From: Chachezhania sediminis
GTDB taxonomy: Bacteria > Pseudomonadota > Alphaproteobacteria > Rhodobacterales > Rhodobacteraceae
NCBI RefSeq assembly: GCF_009765275.1
Contig: NZ_VOPH01000020.1
Coordinates: forward strand, 1 to 35,005
DNA: 35,005 bases
Direction: 5' to 3'
Of this stretch, positions 1 through 6,470 are shown piece after piece. Below the pieces are notes generated by a model. The model searched no databases. It was not told the origin of the DNA and saw only the letters and a list, made by a program, of their open reading frames with translations. Within the stretch, counting starts at the first letter, position 1. Every line of letters starts with the position of its first letter. The translations under genes and the position numbers were made by a program.

Positions 1-2
1 AG

Positions 3-98
3 CCCAAGCCCTTCGTCTGGAGCAAGAGTGCTGACGACATCCTCACCCGCGAGCGCCGCGCACTCGATGCCCTCGACCAAATCAGGGGAAATCGGTAG
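3..98 (+). CDS. IS630-family transposase, C-terminal fragment
   Basis: This frame is open from the window edge and stops at 96-98, giving 31 residues. It begins PKPFVWSKSADDIL and ends LDQIRGNR. The PFVW(T/S)K-ADDIL block followed by a charged helix is the usual end of IS630/Tc1-type DDE transposases, which cut and paste at TA dinucleotides. The 5' part, including the catalytic DDE residues, lies outside the window, so activity cannot be judged. The sequence after the stop ends in AACACTAG at about 115-122, which could be the element terminus with a TA target site. Confidence 0.6.
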   Translation, partial: PKPFVWSKSADDILTRERRALDALDQIRGNR

Positions 99-122
99 CA
101 AATGTCTGACTCGGAACACTAG
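99..122. repeat. Probable right end of the IS630-type element
   Basis: The 24 bases after the transposase stop finish with CGGAACACTAG. IS630 elements end shortly after the transposase stop and duplicate TA, so the TA of CTAG at 120-121 is the likely boundary. The matching left terminus is outside the window, so this assignment rests on position and general family behaviour. Confidence 0.3.
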
Positions 123-593
123 GGCTGTTGTATGGCTATGACATCGGTACCAAATTTTGCGGTCTTGTATCCAAAACCTTGGCGACCATGTCGGCGCACT
201 CTGGCCGATTTGTCAGATCCAAAAGCATAGCGTTTTCATCTTGATTTGCCGCGCGCGATTCCCTGATTTGGATATGTCTGGTTGTTTCGGCCCTTGGGAG
301 TGCGCTTCCAATAGGCCTCAGCAAGTCTCCAAGACTTCGCGATCCGTCTCATGTTGCCTGCGATGAACGGGAATATCCGGCCCAGGGATGGACCAGTGGC
401 GCAAAAGCACAGGCGGTGTCTTGCCAGAATTGTCTGGCTCCGGCCACGTACGAGGCTGCGTCGCCTTCGTTCGGTGGGCTTGTTCGAACCCAGGATGCAA
501 ACGCGCTCGGTGCGTGCAGTGCGAAACCGGCCAGGCGAGCATCCGGATGATGTGAACCCTGCCGGAAACGTCGCTGGGTGCAGAGTCTGCGGG
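123..593. other. Gene-poor interval, no convincing gene
   Basis: This interval of about 470 bases lies between the IS630 end and the stop of the HPP-CBS gene. Short open frames exist on both strands, but none has a clear ribosome binding site or a protein I recognise. One minus-strand frame at about 236-360 encodes a basic, lysine/arginine-rich tail and could be the remnant of a larger gene, possibly a decayed mobile element. No tRNA, CRISPR or strong terminator is visible. Confidence 0.4.
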
Positions 594-1739
594 TTACTCT
601 CCGCGGATGACAAGATGTGCCAGGGCCACCACGAGATCGGTCCTCGTGACGATGCCGACGATGCGGCCGCGCTCCAGCACCGGCACGGCATCCACGTCCT
701 TGTCCGCCATCATCGGCAACAGTGCCCCGATCGGGGTCTGTGTCGTGGCGCGCGGACCTGCAACGTTCATGATGTCGCCTGCCAGAACAGGCTTATTGCG
801 GCTGCGATCGAGCAACCGGCCGAAGGCCGGCAGGAAATTCCGCTCCAGTCGCAGGGCGTCTTCCCGGGCTCGGCTGATAAGATTGATCTGGAAAATGACG
901 CCAAGATACCTGTCGCCCTTTCCGACGACCGGAAGCGAGGCGAACCGGTATTGCCGGAACAGGTCCGCAACCTGCGCCAACGGGGTCGCCGGATCGACGG
1001 TAACAAGGGTCCTCGACATGATATCCGATGCCGAGAGTTCTCCGGTTCGCTGAGCGGCGACCTGAAGTTCTGCCGCGCTGATCAGCCTTGCCAGATCCTC
1101 GACGCCCAGGTTGAACGACTGTCGGTTGCGTTCCAGAAGCCCGGTCAGCGCTTCCTCGGACAGGATTGGCCAACCGGCAGGTTTGCGGTCTTCGCCCCGT
1201 GCCGCAGCCGGCGCCTCGAACTGCCGGAAGGGGTAGTGGCGTCCGGTCAGGTGCGCATAGACCGCGGCGATGGCGACGAGGACGATGGTGCCCGCGGCCA
1301 CCGGCATCAGGGCGAACCAGAAACCCAGATGATCGATGGCGGACGGGCTCATCGCTGCTGTCATGGCGACGGCCCCGGCAGGCGGGTGCACGGCCCGACA
1401 CAGGATAGTCGCGGCAACGGCCAGCCCGACGGCCATGGCGATCCGGAGCGTCGGTTCGGCAACCAACATGCAGGTGGCGACACCGACGAGCGCGGCCACG
1501 GTATTGCCGACGATTGCCGACCAGGGTTGGGCCAACGGGCTGTTCGGAACCGCGAAGATCAGGACCGATGTCGCTCCGAACGGGGCAATGAGGTAGAGTC
1601 CAAGGTCCAGATCGGCATTCGGCGACAGCAGGAACAACCCGGCGACGCCCAGGCCGACAAGGGCACCGGCGCCGGCGCGGAGTGCCTCGCGCGGTGACGC
1701 ATGCGCTATGGCGGGCCCCAACGATCTGAAGAAGTTCAT
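594..1739 (-). CDS. HPP-family membrane protein with tandem CBS domains
   Basis: The protein has 381 residues. Residues about 15-165 form several hydrophobic helices and carry the diagnostic HPPAGA motif at 118-123, which names the HPP family. Two CBS domains follow at about 238-293 (starting SASDIMSRTLVTVD) and 318-375 (starting AGDIMN), a pair that usually binds adenine nucleotides and gates a transporter or enzyme. Some cyanobacterial and plastid HPP proteins move nitrite; the substrate here is unknown. I chose the ATG at 1739 because MNFFRSLGPA matches the usual start of the family; a GTG at 1775 would add 12 residues. The gene lies downstream of repC in the same direction, 127 bp away, and looks like cargo rather than a replication gene. 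Confidence 0.88.
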   Translation of the reverse strand: MNFFRSLGPAIAHASPREALRAGAGALVGLGVAGLFLLSPNADLDLGLYLIAPFGATSVLIFAVPNSPLAQPWSAIVGNTVAALVGVATCMLVAEPTLRIAMAVGLAVAATILCRAVHPPAGAVAMTAAMSPSAIDHLGFWFALMPVAAGTIVLVAIAAVYAHLTGRHYPFRQFEAPAAARGEDRKPAGWPILSEEALTGLLERNRQSFNLGVEDLARLISAAELQVAAQRTGELSASDIMSRTLVTVDPATPLAQVADLFRQYRFASLPVVGKGDRYLGVIFQINLISRAREDALRLERNFLPAFGRLLDRSRNKPVLAGDIMNVAGPRATTQTPIGALLPMMADKDVDAVPVLERGRIVGIVTRTDLVVALAHLVIRGE

Positions 1740-1866
1740 GTGCCCGCCCCGTTCATTTCTTGCACAATTTTTCACCGCCGCGGATCGAGATCAAGCCTAG
1801 GCAGCGGGTCAGGGTGCACGAATGTCTTCTGGATCTTCCGAACCTCGACATCAAGAATTGGATTTC

Positions 1867-3057
1867 CTAGCCGCCGGCGGTCGACGCTGCGGCCCCCTTG
1901 GCCTTTGTCCGTTCCGCCAGCCCGATCAGGCTTCCGACGATGTTCAACCTGCCGTTCTGATGCGCCCTGGCCATGCCGCGGAGATATGCGCCCGGACTGA
2001 TGATGGCGATATCCGGTTCCGCGACCTTGGCGTCGAGGATAATGAGGCAGATCGTGGCCAGAGCCTCGCCCATCTGAGCAATGGCCTGCTCCAAGGCCCA
2101 CGGCGAAATCCCGATCTCACGGGCCCGCCAGTGCGCGACTGTCGTGAAGTCGTGGGCTCGCAAGGTGCCGTGACGATCCCGCCGCGCGGCGAGGTAGAAC
2201 TGCATGTCCTGTGTGCAGAGCCTGAACAGGCTTTCCGGGCTGAGGGCCCCGATGAACGCACCATCGCTCGGTTGGCGGGTTTGATTATCGTTCTCGGTGA
2301 CCTCGTCGACGACGGGATTACAGCTACAGATCTTATCTTCATTTTTATCTTGTATATGGGACCGCTCGTTTTCGGGTGGTCGGCCGCTCGATTTCCGCAG
2401 GATCTCGAGGGTGTCCAGAGCCCGGATACAGGCCTCGTCTGCTTCGTCGACATGGGCCTGGAGGCAGTCGAGCGACATGCGGTGCAGGGCGTCAGCCTTG
2501 GGCCATGACATCAGGAGGTCGCGCAGTTCGGCGGCAAAGGTGCCATCCGGCTCGATCCCCTCGATCGCTGTGATGGTGGATTTCAGGCGCCGGAGATGGG
2601 CGCTGCGCTGTCCGCGGAGCCAGGCAGCTTCCTTCCGCTCACGCTCCAGTGCCTCCCTCAGAGCGAGGAACTCGCCGACCCGCTCGATCGCCGGGCCGAA
2701 AAACACCCCGCAGCCAATATGGCCACAACGGGAGCCGTTGGCACGAGATCGACGCTCGATCAGGCCGGCGCATTCCAGATCGCGCTCATGGGCCCGGATC
2801 CGCGAGATGCTCCGGCCGAAGGCTCGCGCCATGTCGCATTGGGCCATGAAGCAGACGGGCTCTGCCTCATGCGAGGTCCAGTCCGAAGGTCGGGTCTTCT
2901 CGGCCATCTTGCGGAAGGTCTGGAGCGCGGCGCCACTGATCCCGAGGGCAGGGGCCACGGTTTCGACAAGGGTCAGAAAGGTCCCACGGGTCAGGCCGTG
3001 GGGAAGCACTGGGTACAGGAATTGGGCGCGGTCCGGGACCGCGTTCAGGGAACGCAT
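1867..3057 (-). CDS. repC: Plasmid replication initiator RepC
   Basis: The protein has 396 residues, the usual size for RepC of alphaproteobacterial repABC plasmids. It contains the family's winged-helix region at about 55-115, with FMAQCDMARAFGRS and RIRAHERDLECAGLIERRS. The C-terminal block has GISPWALEQAI and PGAYLRGMARAHQNG. RepC binds the origin, which in this family lies inside its own coding sequence, and is the only protein strictly needed for replication. A low-GC tract near codons 230-245 is a candidate for that origin. No repA or repB lies upstream: the 660 bases before the start hold a predicted antisense RNA and then genes on the other strand. The ATG at 3057 follows GAGATGAGCTGAGC, a weak ribosome site. 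Confidence 0.88.
   Translation of the reverse strand: MRSLNAVPDRAQFLYPVLPHGLTRGTFLTLVETVAPALGISGAALQTFRKMAEKTRPSDWTSHEAEPVCFMAQCDMARAFGRSISRIRAHERDLECAGLIERRSRANGSRCGHIGCGVFFGPAIERVGEFLALREALERERKEAAWLRGQRSAHLRRLKSTITAIEGIEPDGTFAAELRDLLMSWPKADALHRMSLDCLQAHVDEADEACIRALDTLEILRKSSGRPPENERSHIQDKNEDKICSCNPVVDEVTENDNQTRQPSDGAFIGALSPESLFRLCTQDMQFYLAARRDRHGTLRAHDFTTVAHWRAREIGISPWALEQAIAQMGEALATICLIILDAKVAEPDIAIISPGAYLRGMARAHQNGRLNIVGSLIGLAERTKAKGAAASTAGG
2318..2360. other. oriV: AT-rich tract inside repC, candidate replication origin
   Basis: Within an otherwise GC-rich gene this stretch contains ATCTTATCTTCATTTTTATC and TTGTATATGG, far lower in GC than its flanks. It encodes a polar linker (HIQDKNEDKI) between the DNA-binding and C-terminal parts of RepC. 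In repABC-family plasmids the origin maps to an AT-rich region within repC, so the position fits. I infer the function; no iterons or DnaA boxes were resolved. Confidence 0.45.
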
Positions 3058-3137
3058 GTTCGCTCAGCTCATCTCTGCTGGACGAGGGTTCCTGACCGGA
3101 AGACACGACAACAGGATCCGCGAACCACGGATTAAGG

Positions 3138-3166
3138 TTGTGCCAGTGCGGGTGGGGTGCTAGGTT
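3138..3166 (+). promoter_or_regulatory. Predicted promoter of the antisense RNA in the repC leader
   Basis: A -35-like TTGTGC at 3138-3143 is followed after 17 bases by a -10-like TAGGTT at 3161-3166. Transcription would start near 3173 and run opposite to repC. The elements are imperfect matches to a sigma-70 promoter; the call rests on spacing and on the terminator 70 bases downstream. Confidence 0.35.
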
Positions 3167-3172
3167 ACGGAG

Positions 3173-3250
3173 ACCTTCCTAAGTCCCAATTTCAAGTTCC
3201 CCACCCTCGTGTGTTCGTCTCCTGGTCGAGACCCTCGCGGGGGTTTTCTT
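3173..3250 (+). ncRNA. incA: Predicted counter-transcribed RNA regulating repC
   Basis: In repABC plasmids a small RNA (ctRNA, incA or inc-alpha) is transcribed against the repC leader and limits RepC synthesis, setting copy number and incompatibility. The interval here lies just upstream of repC on the opposite strand, has a candidate promoter at 3138-3166 and ends in a hairpin with a T-rich tail at 3228-3250. The predicted length is about 78 nt. The identity rests on position, orientation and architecture, not on a recognised consensus. Confidence 0.42.
3228..3250 (+). terminator. Hairpin terminator of the antisense RNA
   Basis: GAGACCCT at 3228-3235 can pair, with some G-U pairs, with GGGGTTTT at 3240-3247 around a CGCG loop, and is followed by CTTTGTG. 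The T-rich side is on the plus strand, so it would end transcription running against repC. Confidence 0.45.
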
Positions 3251-3251
3251 T

Positions 3252-3718
3252 GTGTGTGGATCAAGAGGCGGTCTGTCTCTTTGGTGGCGCGCGTCCTCCT
3301 TTTCTCGATTGCGAGCTCTGAAACGTCTGTTGGGCGGGCAAGGGCTGTTGCTGCGCTGCAGAACACCAGACTTCAGCTGGCGGCTGGGTGAATGCCTGCA
3401 TCAAAAGCTATCTTTTGATGATCCGAACATGTAGTGAGATGCAAAATATTCACTTGGGGCTGCTTCAGGTGATCTGGCTGATTCGATGGCCTTTGCTCAC
3501 CACCACATGTCATTTGATTGGCCATGATCACTTCAGATCTCATTCAGTCGATCTCGGCGTCACAGCTGGAGGTTGTCCCGGATACTAGAACAGGAGGTCG
3601 CTTTTGCGTCAATCAATCAATCATATATCAATAAATATGTCTTGCATCGAGGCCATGGTCATGCTCAGGTTGAACGACGGACCCGAGGCGACAGTCTTGT
3701 CCTGTGAAGGGTCCGACC
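3252..3718. other. Intergenic region between the repC leader and the first transfer-side gene
   Basis: No gene is supported here. The region holds a perfect 9-bp hairpin at 3399-3420, several GATC-containing short repeats at about 3470-3560, and an AT-rich segment at 3610-3640 with three tandem copies of AATC followed by ATATATCAATAAATATG. It is much lower in GC than the transfer operon. It separates divergent transcription units (repC leftward, the 3719 gene rightward), so promoters, an origin component or a partition or transfer-origin site could lie here. Confidence 0.4.
3399..3420. repeat. Perfect 9-bp inverted repeat
   Basis: CATCAAAAG at 3399-3407 and CTTTTGATG at 3412-3420 are exact reverse complements with a 4-base spacer (CTAT). 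There is no T-run on either side, so this is more likely a protein-binding site than a terminator. Confidence 0.55.
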
Positions 3719-4084
3719 GTGTTTGAGTCCCTGAGAGACGAGTTGCCCAATGTCATCACGGAACAGCAGATCGACCTGCTCCTCGAGGAGGGCTATGTTC
3801 TGTGGGTGGCCTGTCTGGAGACTGCCCAACGCAAGCAGCAATGGGTGGGCGAATGGGCCTTCTACATGCTCTCGGCCGACGGTCAGCGGCGGAAGGTCAT
3901 TGTCACCACGCGGATGTCTTCAGCCGGGGGTCCGGATCTCCGGATCCAGAAGACCATCGGAGGGGTCATCTCCTTCCTGCACAAGTTCGGCTATTCGGCG
4001 GCAACGGTCCCGTTCAACCAAGGTGAGGCCTTTCCACAGCTTCATCGGGGGACACCCGACCCGGAGGCCGCGTCAGCGCCCTGA
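3719..4084 (+). CDS. Conserved-looking small protein of unknown function
   Basis: The gene encodes 121 residues starting MFESLRDELPN if the GTG at 3719 is used. An AAGGG at 3707-3711 sits about 7 bases upstream, which favours this start over the GTG at 3704. The protein is soluble, has no signal peptide or membrane segment, and mixes acidic helices with a VGEWAFYML strand-like segment and a QKTIGGVISFLHKFGY helix. I do not recognise the family. It lies 285 bp before traA in the same direction and could be a plasmid-encoded regulator or accessory protein, but nothing in the sequence proves this. Confidence 0.5.
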   Translation: MFESLRDELPNVITEQQIDLLLEEGYVLWVACLETAQRKQQWVGEWAFYMLSADGQRRKVIVTTRMSSAGGPDLRIQKTIGGVISFLHKFGYSAATVPFNQGEAFPQLHRGTPDPEAASAP

Positions 4085-4352
4085 TCGACCGAGCTTTGCC
4101 GGCGGCGTCCTGCCCGACGACGGAGCGGATGCAGATGCCGTGCCGCTGTTGCGGTTTCCCGCGCGGCGGCCCCAGGCAGAAGGTTCGGCCGGGACCGCTG
4201 CCCGACCTCCCTCGACCCCAGATTTGCGCTCCCCATCGGGTCGAGCGCGTTGGGGCTGTCTTCCATCGACCATCGAAATTCCGGCCCGCGCTGTCGGGAT
4301 GACCACCGCTGCGGAATAGGCCCCGCGGTTTCCAAGCAACCTCGTATCTGAC
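4085..4352. other. Intergenic region before traA
   Basis: About 270 bases separate the 3719 gene from the traA ribosome site. A plus-strand open frame continues to 4319 in another register but has no start or recognisable product of its own. No clear -35/-10 pair or operator stands out. As the only sizeable gap ahead of a 19-kb operon it is the most likely place for the transfer promoter, but I cannot locate one. Confidence 0.3.
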
Positions 4353-4370
4353 GGAAGAGAGAACCAACCA
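4353..4370 (+). promoter_or_regulatory. Translation-initiation leader of traA, shared with traD
   Basis: GGAAGAGAGAACCAACCA covers the ribosome binding site and runs into the traA ATG at 4370. The same 18 bases occur without mismatch at 24353-24370, in front of traD. The GGAAGAG core can pair with 16S rRNA, and the AACCAACC spacer is free of structure. Confidence 0.7.
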
Positions 4371-4765
4371 TGCAATTGAAACAGCTGATGACCGGCAGGC
4401 AGCCGGTTCTTCGGTCATGCGCGCAAGCTGCCGCCTCGGGCGCGGTACTGCTCGCGACGGCAGGGGCTGCGGCCGCGGCGGGGACCAATACCGGGGTCCA
4501 GCAGGGTTTCTACGATCTGGGGCAGGACCTGAACACGATCCTTTTCGGGGCCGGTGGCTTTGTGATCATGATCGTGTCGATCATCGTGGGCGGCGTGATG
4601 CTGGCGGTGACCCAGCGGGTGGGCCCCGCGATCATGGCGCTGGGGACGGCCCTCTTCCTGGGCTACGGCGTCCAGACGGTGACCAATCTCGGTGGCGTGA
4701 CCGCCTCGACGGCGCTGCTGGCTGCGGCCGATCCGGACACCCTGGGCCTGGCCACGGTCGAATAG
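4370..4765 (+). CDS. traA: TraA-type conjugative pilin precursor
   Basis: The protein has 131 residues. It has a long leader with a basic start, a hydrophobic stretch and a small-residue cleavage region ending near AAAAAG at about 33-38. The mature part holds two hydrophobic helices: ILFGAGGFVIMIVSIIVGGVML and a segment around AIMALGTALFLGYGV. Two helices joined by a short basic loop (TQRVGP) is the fold of F-type pilins, which pack into the pilus with phospholipid. It is the first gene of the operon, as in F, and has a strong ribosome site. No traQ or traX is present, but an S26 peptidase is encoded downstream and may mature it. Confidence 0.82.
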   Translation: MQLKQLMTGRQPVLRSCAQAAASGAVLLATAGAAAAAGTNTGVQQGFYDLGQDLNTILFGAGGFVIMIVSIIVGGVMLAVTQRVGPAIMALGTALFLGYGVQTVTNLGGVTASTALLAAADPDTLGLATVE

Positions 4766-4867
4766 GTCCGACCTATCCTCCCCGAACCCGGACCAGCCCG
4801 TCGCGCCATGCGCGCGACGGGTGCCCCTCGACACCCGGAAAAATGTCCGAGACCATTGGAGGTGATC

Positions 4868-5155
4868 ATGGTCGACGTGATCAGAGTGGAGCAGCGTCTC
4901 CAGGACCCACCGCAGTTCTTCGTGATCCCGGCGGACGAGGCGATTGCCGCGGCCCTGCCGCTGATGGTGGGCCTCATGACGCGGAACCTGATCCCGGGTC
5001 TCGCGGCCGGGATGGTGGCTTATATCCTCTGGAAACGTGTGAAGGGGCGGAACGGGCTTCCGGGTCTGGCGGGTCGGATCTACTGGCTGACGCCGCGGAT
5101 CGCGACGCCGTTCCGGTCCTTCCCCGACAGCGCCGTTGCCGAATGGAGAGCGTAG
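4868..5155 (+). CDS. traL: Type IV secretion protein TraL
   Basis: The gene encodes 95 residues. The start is set by a near-perfect GGAGGTGATC just before the ATG at 4868. The protein begins with a short soluble part containing FFVIPADEAIAAALPLM, then has a hydrophobic hairpin around residues 30-55 and ends near the inner membrane face with WLTPRIATPFRSFPDS. This layout matches the TraL/TrhL family, small inner-membrane proteins needed for F-pilus assembly. It follows traA after about 100 bases and its stop overlaps the traE start. Confidence 0.82.
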   Translation: MVDVIRVEQRLQDPPQFFVIPADEAIAAALPLMVGLMTRNLIPGLAAGMVAYILWKRVKGRNGLPGLAGRIYWLTPRIATPFRSFPDSAVAEWRA

Positions 5156-5715
5156 TGGACGTGCAGCGGCTGAGTTCGGCGGCCAGGGCGATGCGCCGTG
5201 CGCTGGTGCTGCTGGTCATCGTGGTCCTCGTGATGATCGCCTCGAACCTCTTCCTCGCCACGAAGCTTGTCAGCCAGTCGAACCAGGTGGTGCTGGTGCC
5301 GACGATGGTCCGGGACGGGATGGTGGCCCGCGGCACGGTTGACAAGGGCTATGTCGAGGCCCTGGCGCTCGACGCGGTCTATGCGATGTACAATGCCGCC
5401 CCCGGCAGTCTCGATTACGGGCGCCAGACGATCGAGCGGCTGAGCAGCCCGGCGGACCGGGCGCGGATCCTCGCGCGCTATGACGAGATCGCCGAGGACA
5501 TGCGGGAACGCGATATTTCGACGGTCTTCTATCCAAGGCGGATCGAGCACAATTTCCGGGCCTACGAGATCGTCGTGTCGGGGGAACTGGTGACGTTCCT
5601 CGAGACCACGCAGGTGGCCCGCGAGGCCAAGCGCATCCTTCTCGAATTCCGACCGCAAGCGGGTTCGATCCGGCTCGTGAGCATCGGCGCGCTGGTGGAG
5701 GCCGCGAATGGCTGA
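5155..5715 (+). CDS. traE: Type IV secretion protein TraE
   Basis: The product has 186 residues from the GTG at 5155, which shares a base with the traL stop (TAGTG) and has GGAG 6 bases upstream. An ATG at 5143 would add four residues but has no ribosome site. One N-terminal membrane helix (ALVLLVIVVLVMIASNLFL) is followed by a periplasmic domain with the family's YVEALALDAVYAMYN and EIVVSGELVTFL segments. TraE is the F-type counterpart of VirB5/VirB8-like assembly proteins and acts in the inner membrane and periplasm. F TraE is 188 residues, so this is full length. Confidence 0.85.
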   Translation: MDVQRLSSAARAMRRALVLLVIVVLVMIASNLFLATKLVSQSNQVVLVPTMVRDGMVARGTVDKGYVEALALDAVYAMYNAAPGSLDYGRQTIERLSSPADRARILARYDEIAEDMRERDISTVFYPRRIEHNFRAYEIVVSGELVTFLETTQVAREAKRILLEFRPQAGSIRLVSIGALVEAANG

Positions 5716-5780
5716 GCGACTTCTGGTGAAGCGAAGCGCGGCACCCTGTCGGCGACCTGACCAGGGCTGCGGTCCTGGCG

Positions 5781-6470
5781 GTGCTCCTTCTCTGTACCTG
5801 GGCAGGCGGCGCCCTGGCCCAGACAATGGCGGTGCGTGAGGACGGTCTGGCGCGGTTCAACGTCTCGACGACCGGCGTCACGCGGATCAGCGTGATGGGC
5901 CAGCGGATCAAGCAGATCATCAGCGACAGCGACATGACCATGTTCGAGTCCCGCGCCGATGATGTGACGGGGGATCTGTTCCTCAGATATTCCGGCCAGC
6001 CCGGCACCCGACCCGAGCCCGAGGGCGGCTATCTCATCACCGAGAAGGGAATGACGATCGCCTATCTCATGCGCCCGATCACGGCCGAGACGCAGACGGT
6101 GCTGATCGACATCAAACCAAGCCGGCAGCGCGAGGACGAGGCCGGGGCGGTCGAGGATGAAGGCTTTGTCAGCACCAGCCTCTCGGGTGGTGGCGGGATC
6201 GCGGAAGAACTGACCGAGGCCACGCGCGAAACGATCCGGAAGGGGATCCGCACGGCCTTCCCGCAGTCCGGGGCGAACAATGCCCTGATCCGGTCAGTCG
6301 CGGTGGGGGATCTGGTGGGCGAAGTGCGGGTCGCGAAGGCCGGCAAGGCCGCGCGGCAGGTGCGCGAGCAGGAGTTCTACCGGGCGGGCGTCCTGTCGGT
6401 CTGGGTGCAGGATGCCAGCCTCGCCGCGGGTGAGCGGTGCTGGGTCGTCGTCGTGAGGAAGAAGCCATGA
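5781..6470 (+). CDS. traK: TraK outer-membrane secretin-like protein, start probably frameshifted
   Basis: The frame encodes a TraK-type periplasmic protein (VirB9-like), with RFNVSTTGVTRISVMGQRI near the start and a C-terminal EFYRAGVLSVWVQDASL. In F, TraK forms the outer-membrane core ring with TraV and TraB. The only standard start in frame is the GTG at 5781, giving 229 residues that begin inside a signal peptide (LLLCTWAGGALAQ) with no basic N-terminus. An ATG at 5708, overlapping the traE stop, encodes MAERLLVKRSAAP in another frame; removing one C from the CCC at 5744-5746 would join the two into a normal signal peptide. The stop overlaps traB by ATGA. Confidence 0.82.
   Translation: MLLLCTWAGGALAQTMAVREDGLARFNVSTTGVTRISVMGQRIKQIISDSDMTMFESRADDVTGDLFLRYSGQPGTRPEPEGGYLITEKGMTIAYLMRPITAETQTVLIDIKPSRQREDEAGAVEDEGFVSTSLSGGGGIAEELTEATRETIRKGIRTAFPQSGANNALIRSVAVGDLVGEVRVAKAGKAARQVREQEFYRAGVLSVWVQDASLAAGERCWVVVVRKKP

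Noticed and set aside
351-1697. Long plus-strand open frame opposite the HPP-CBS gene
   Set aside because: It is a high-GC shadow: Arg/Gly/Pro-rich, no recognisable domain, and the other strand encodes a clear HPP-CBS protein.
3348-3365. GTTGCTGCGCTGCAGAAC as a parS-like palindrome
   Set aside because: The ends fit GTT...AAC but the inner length is 12 rather than the usual 10 of repABC parS sites, and the arms do not match.
4085-4319. Plus-strand open frame after the 3719 gene as its out-of-frame extension
   Set aside because: No start, no ribosome site and no recognisable protein; the 3719 product looks complete with its own stop.
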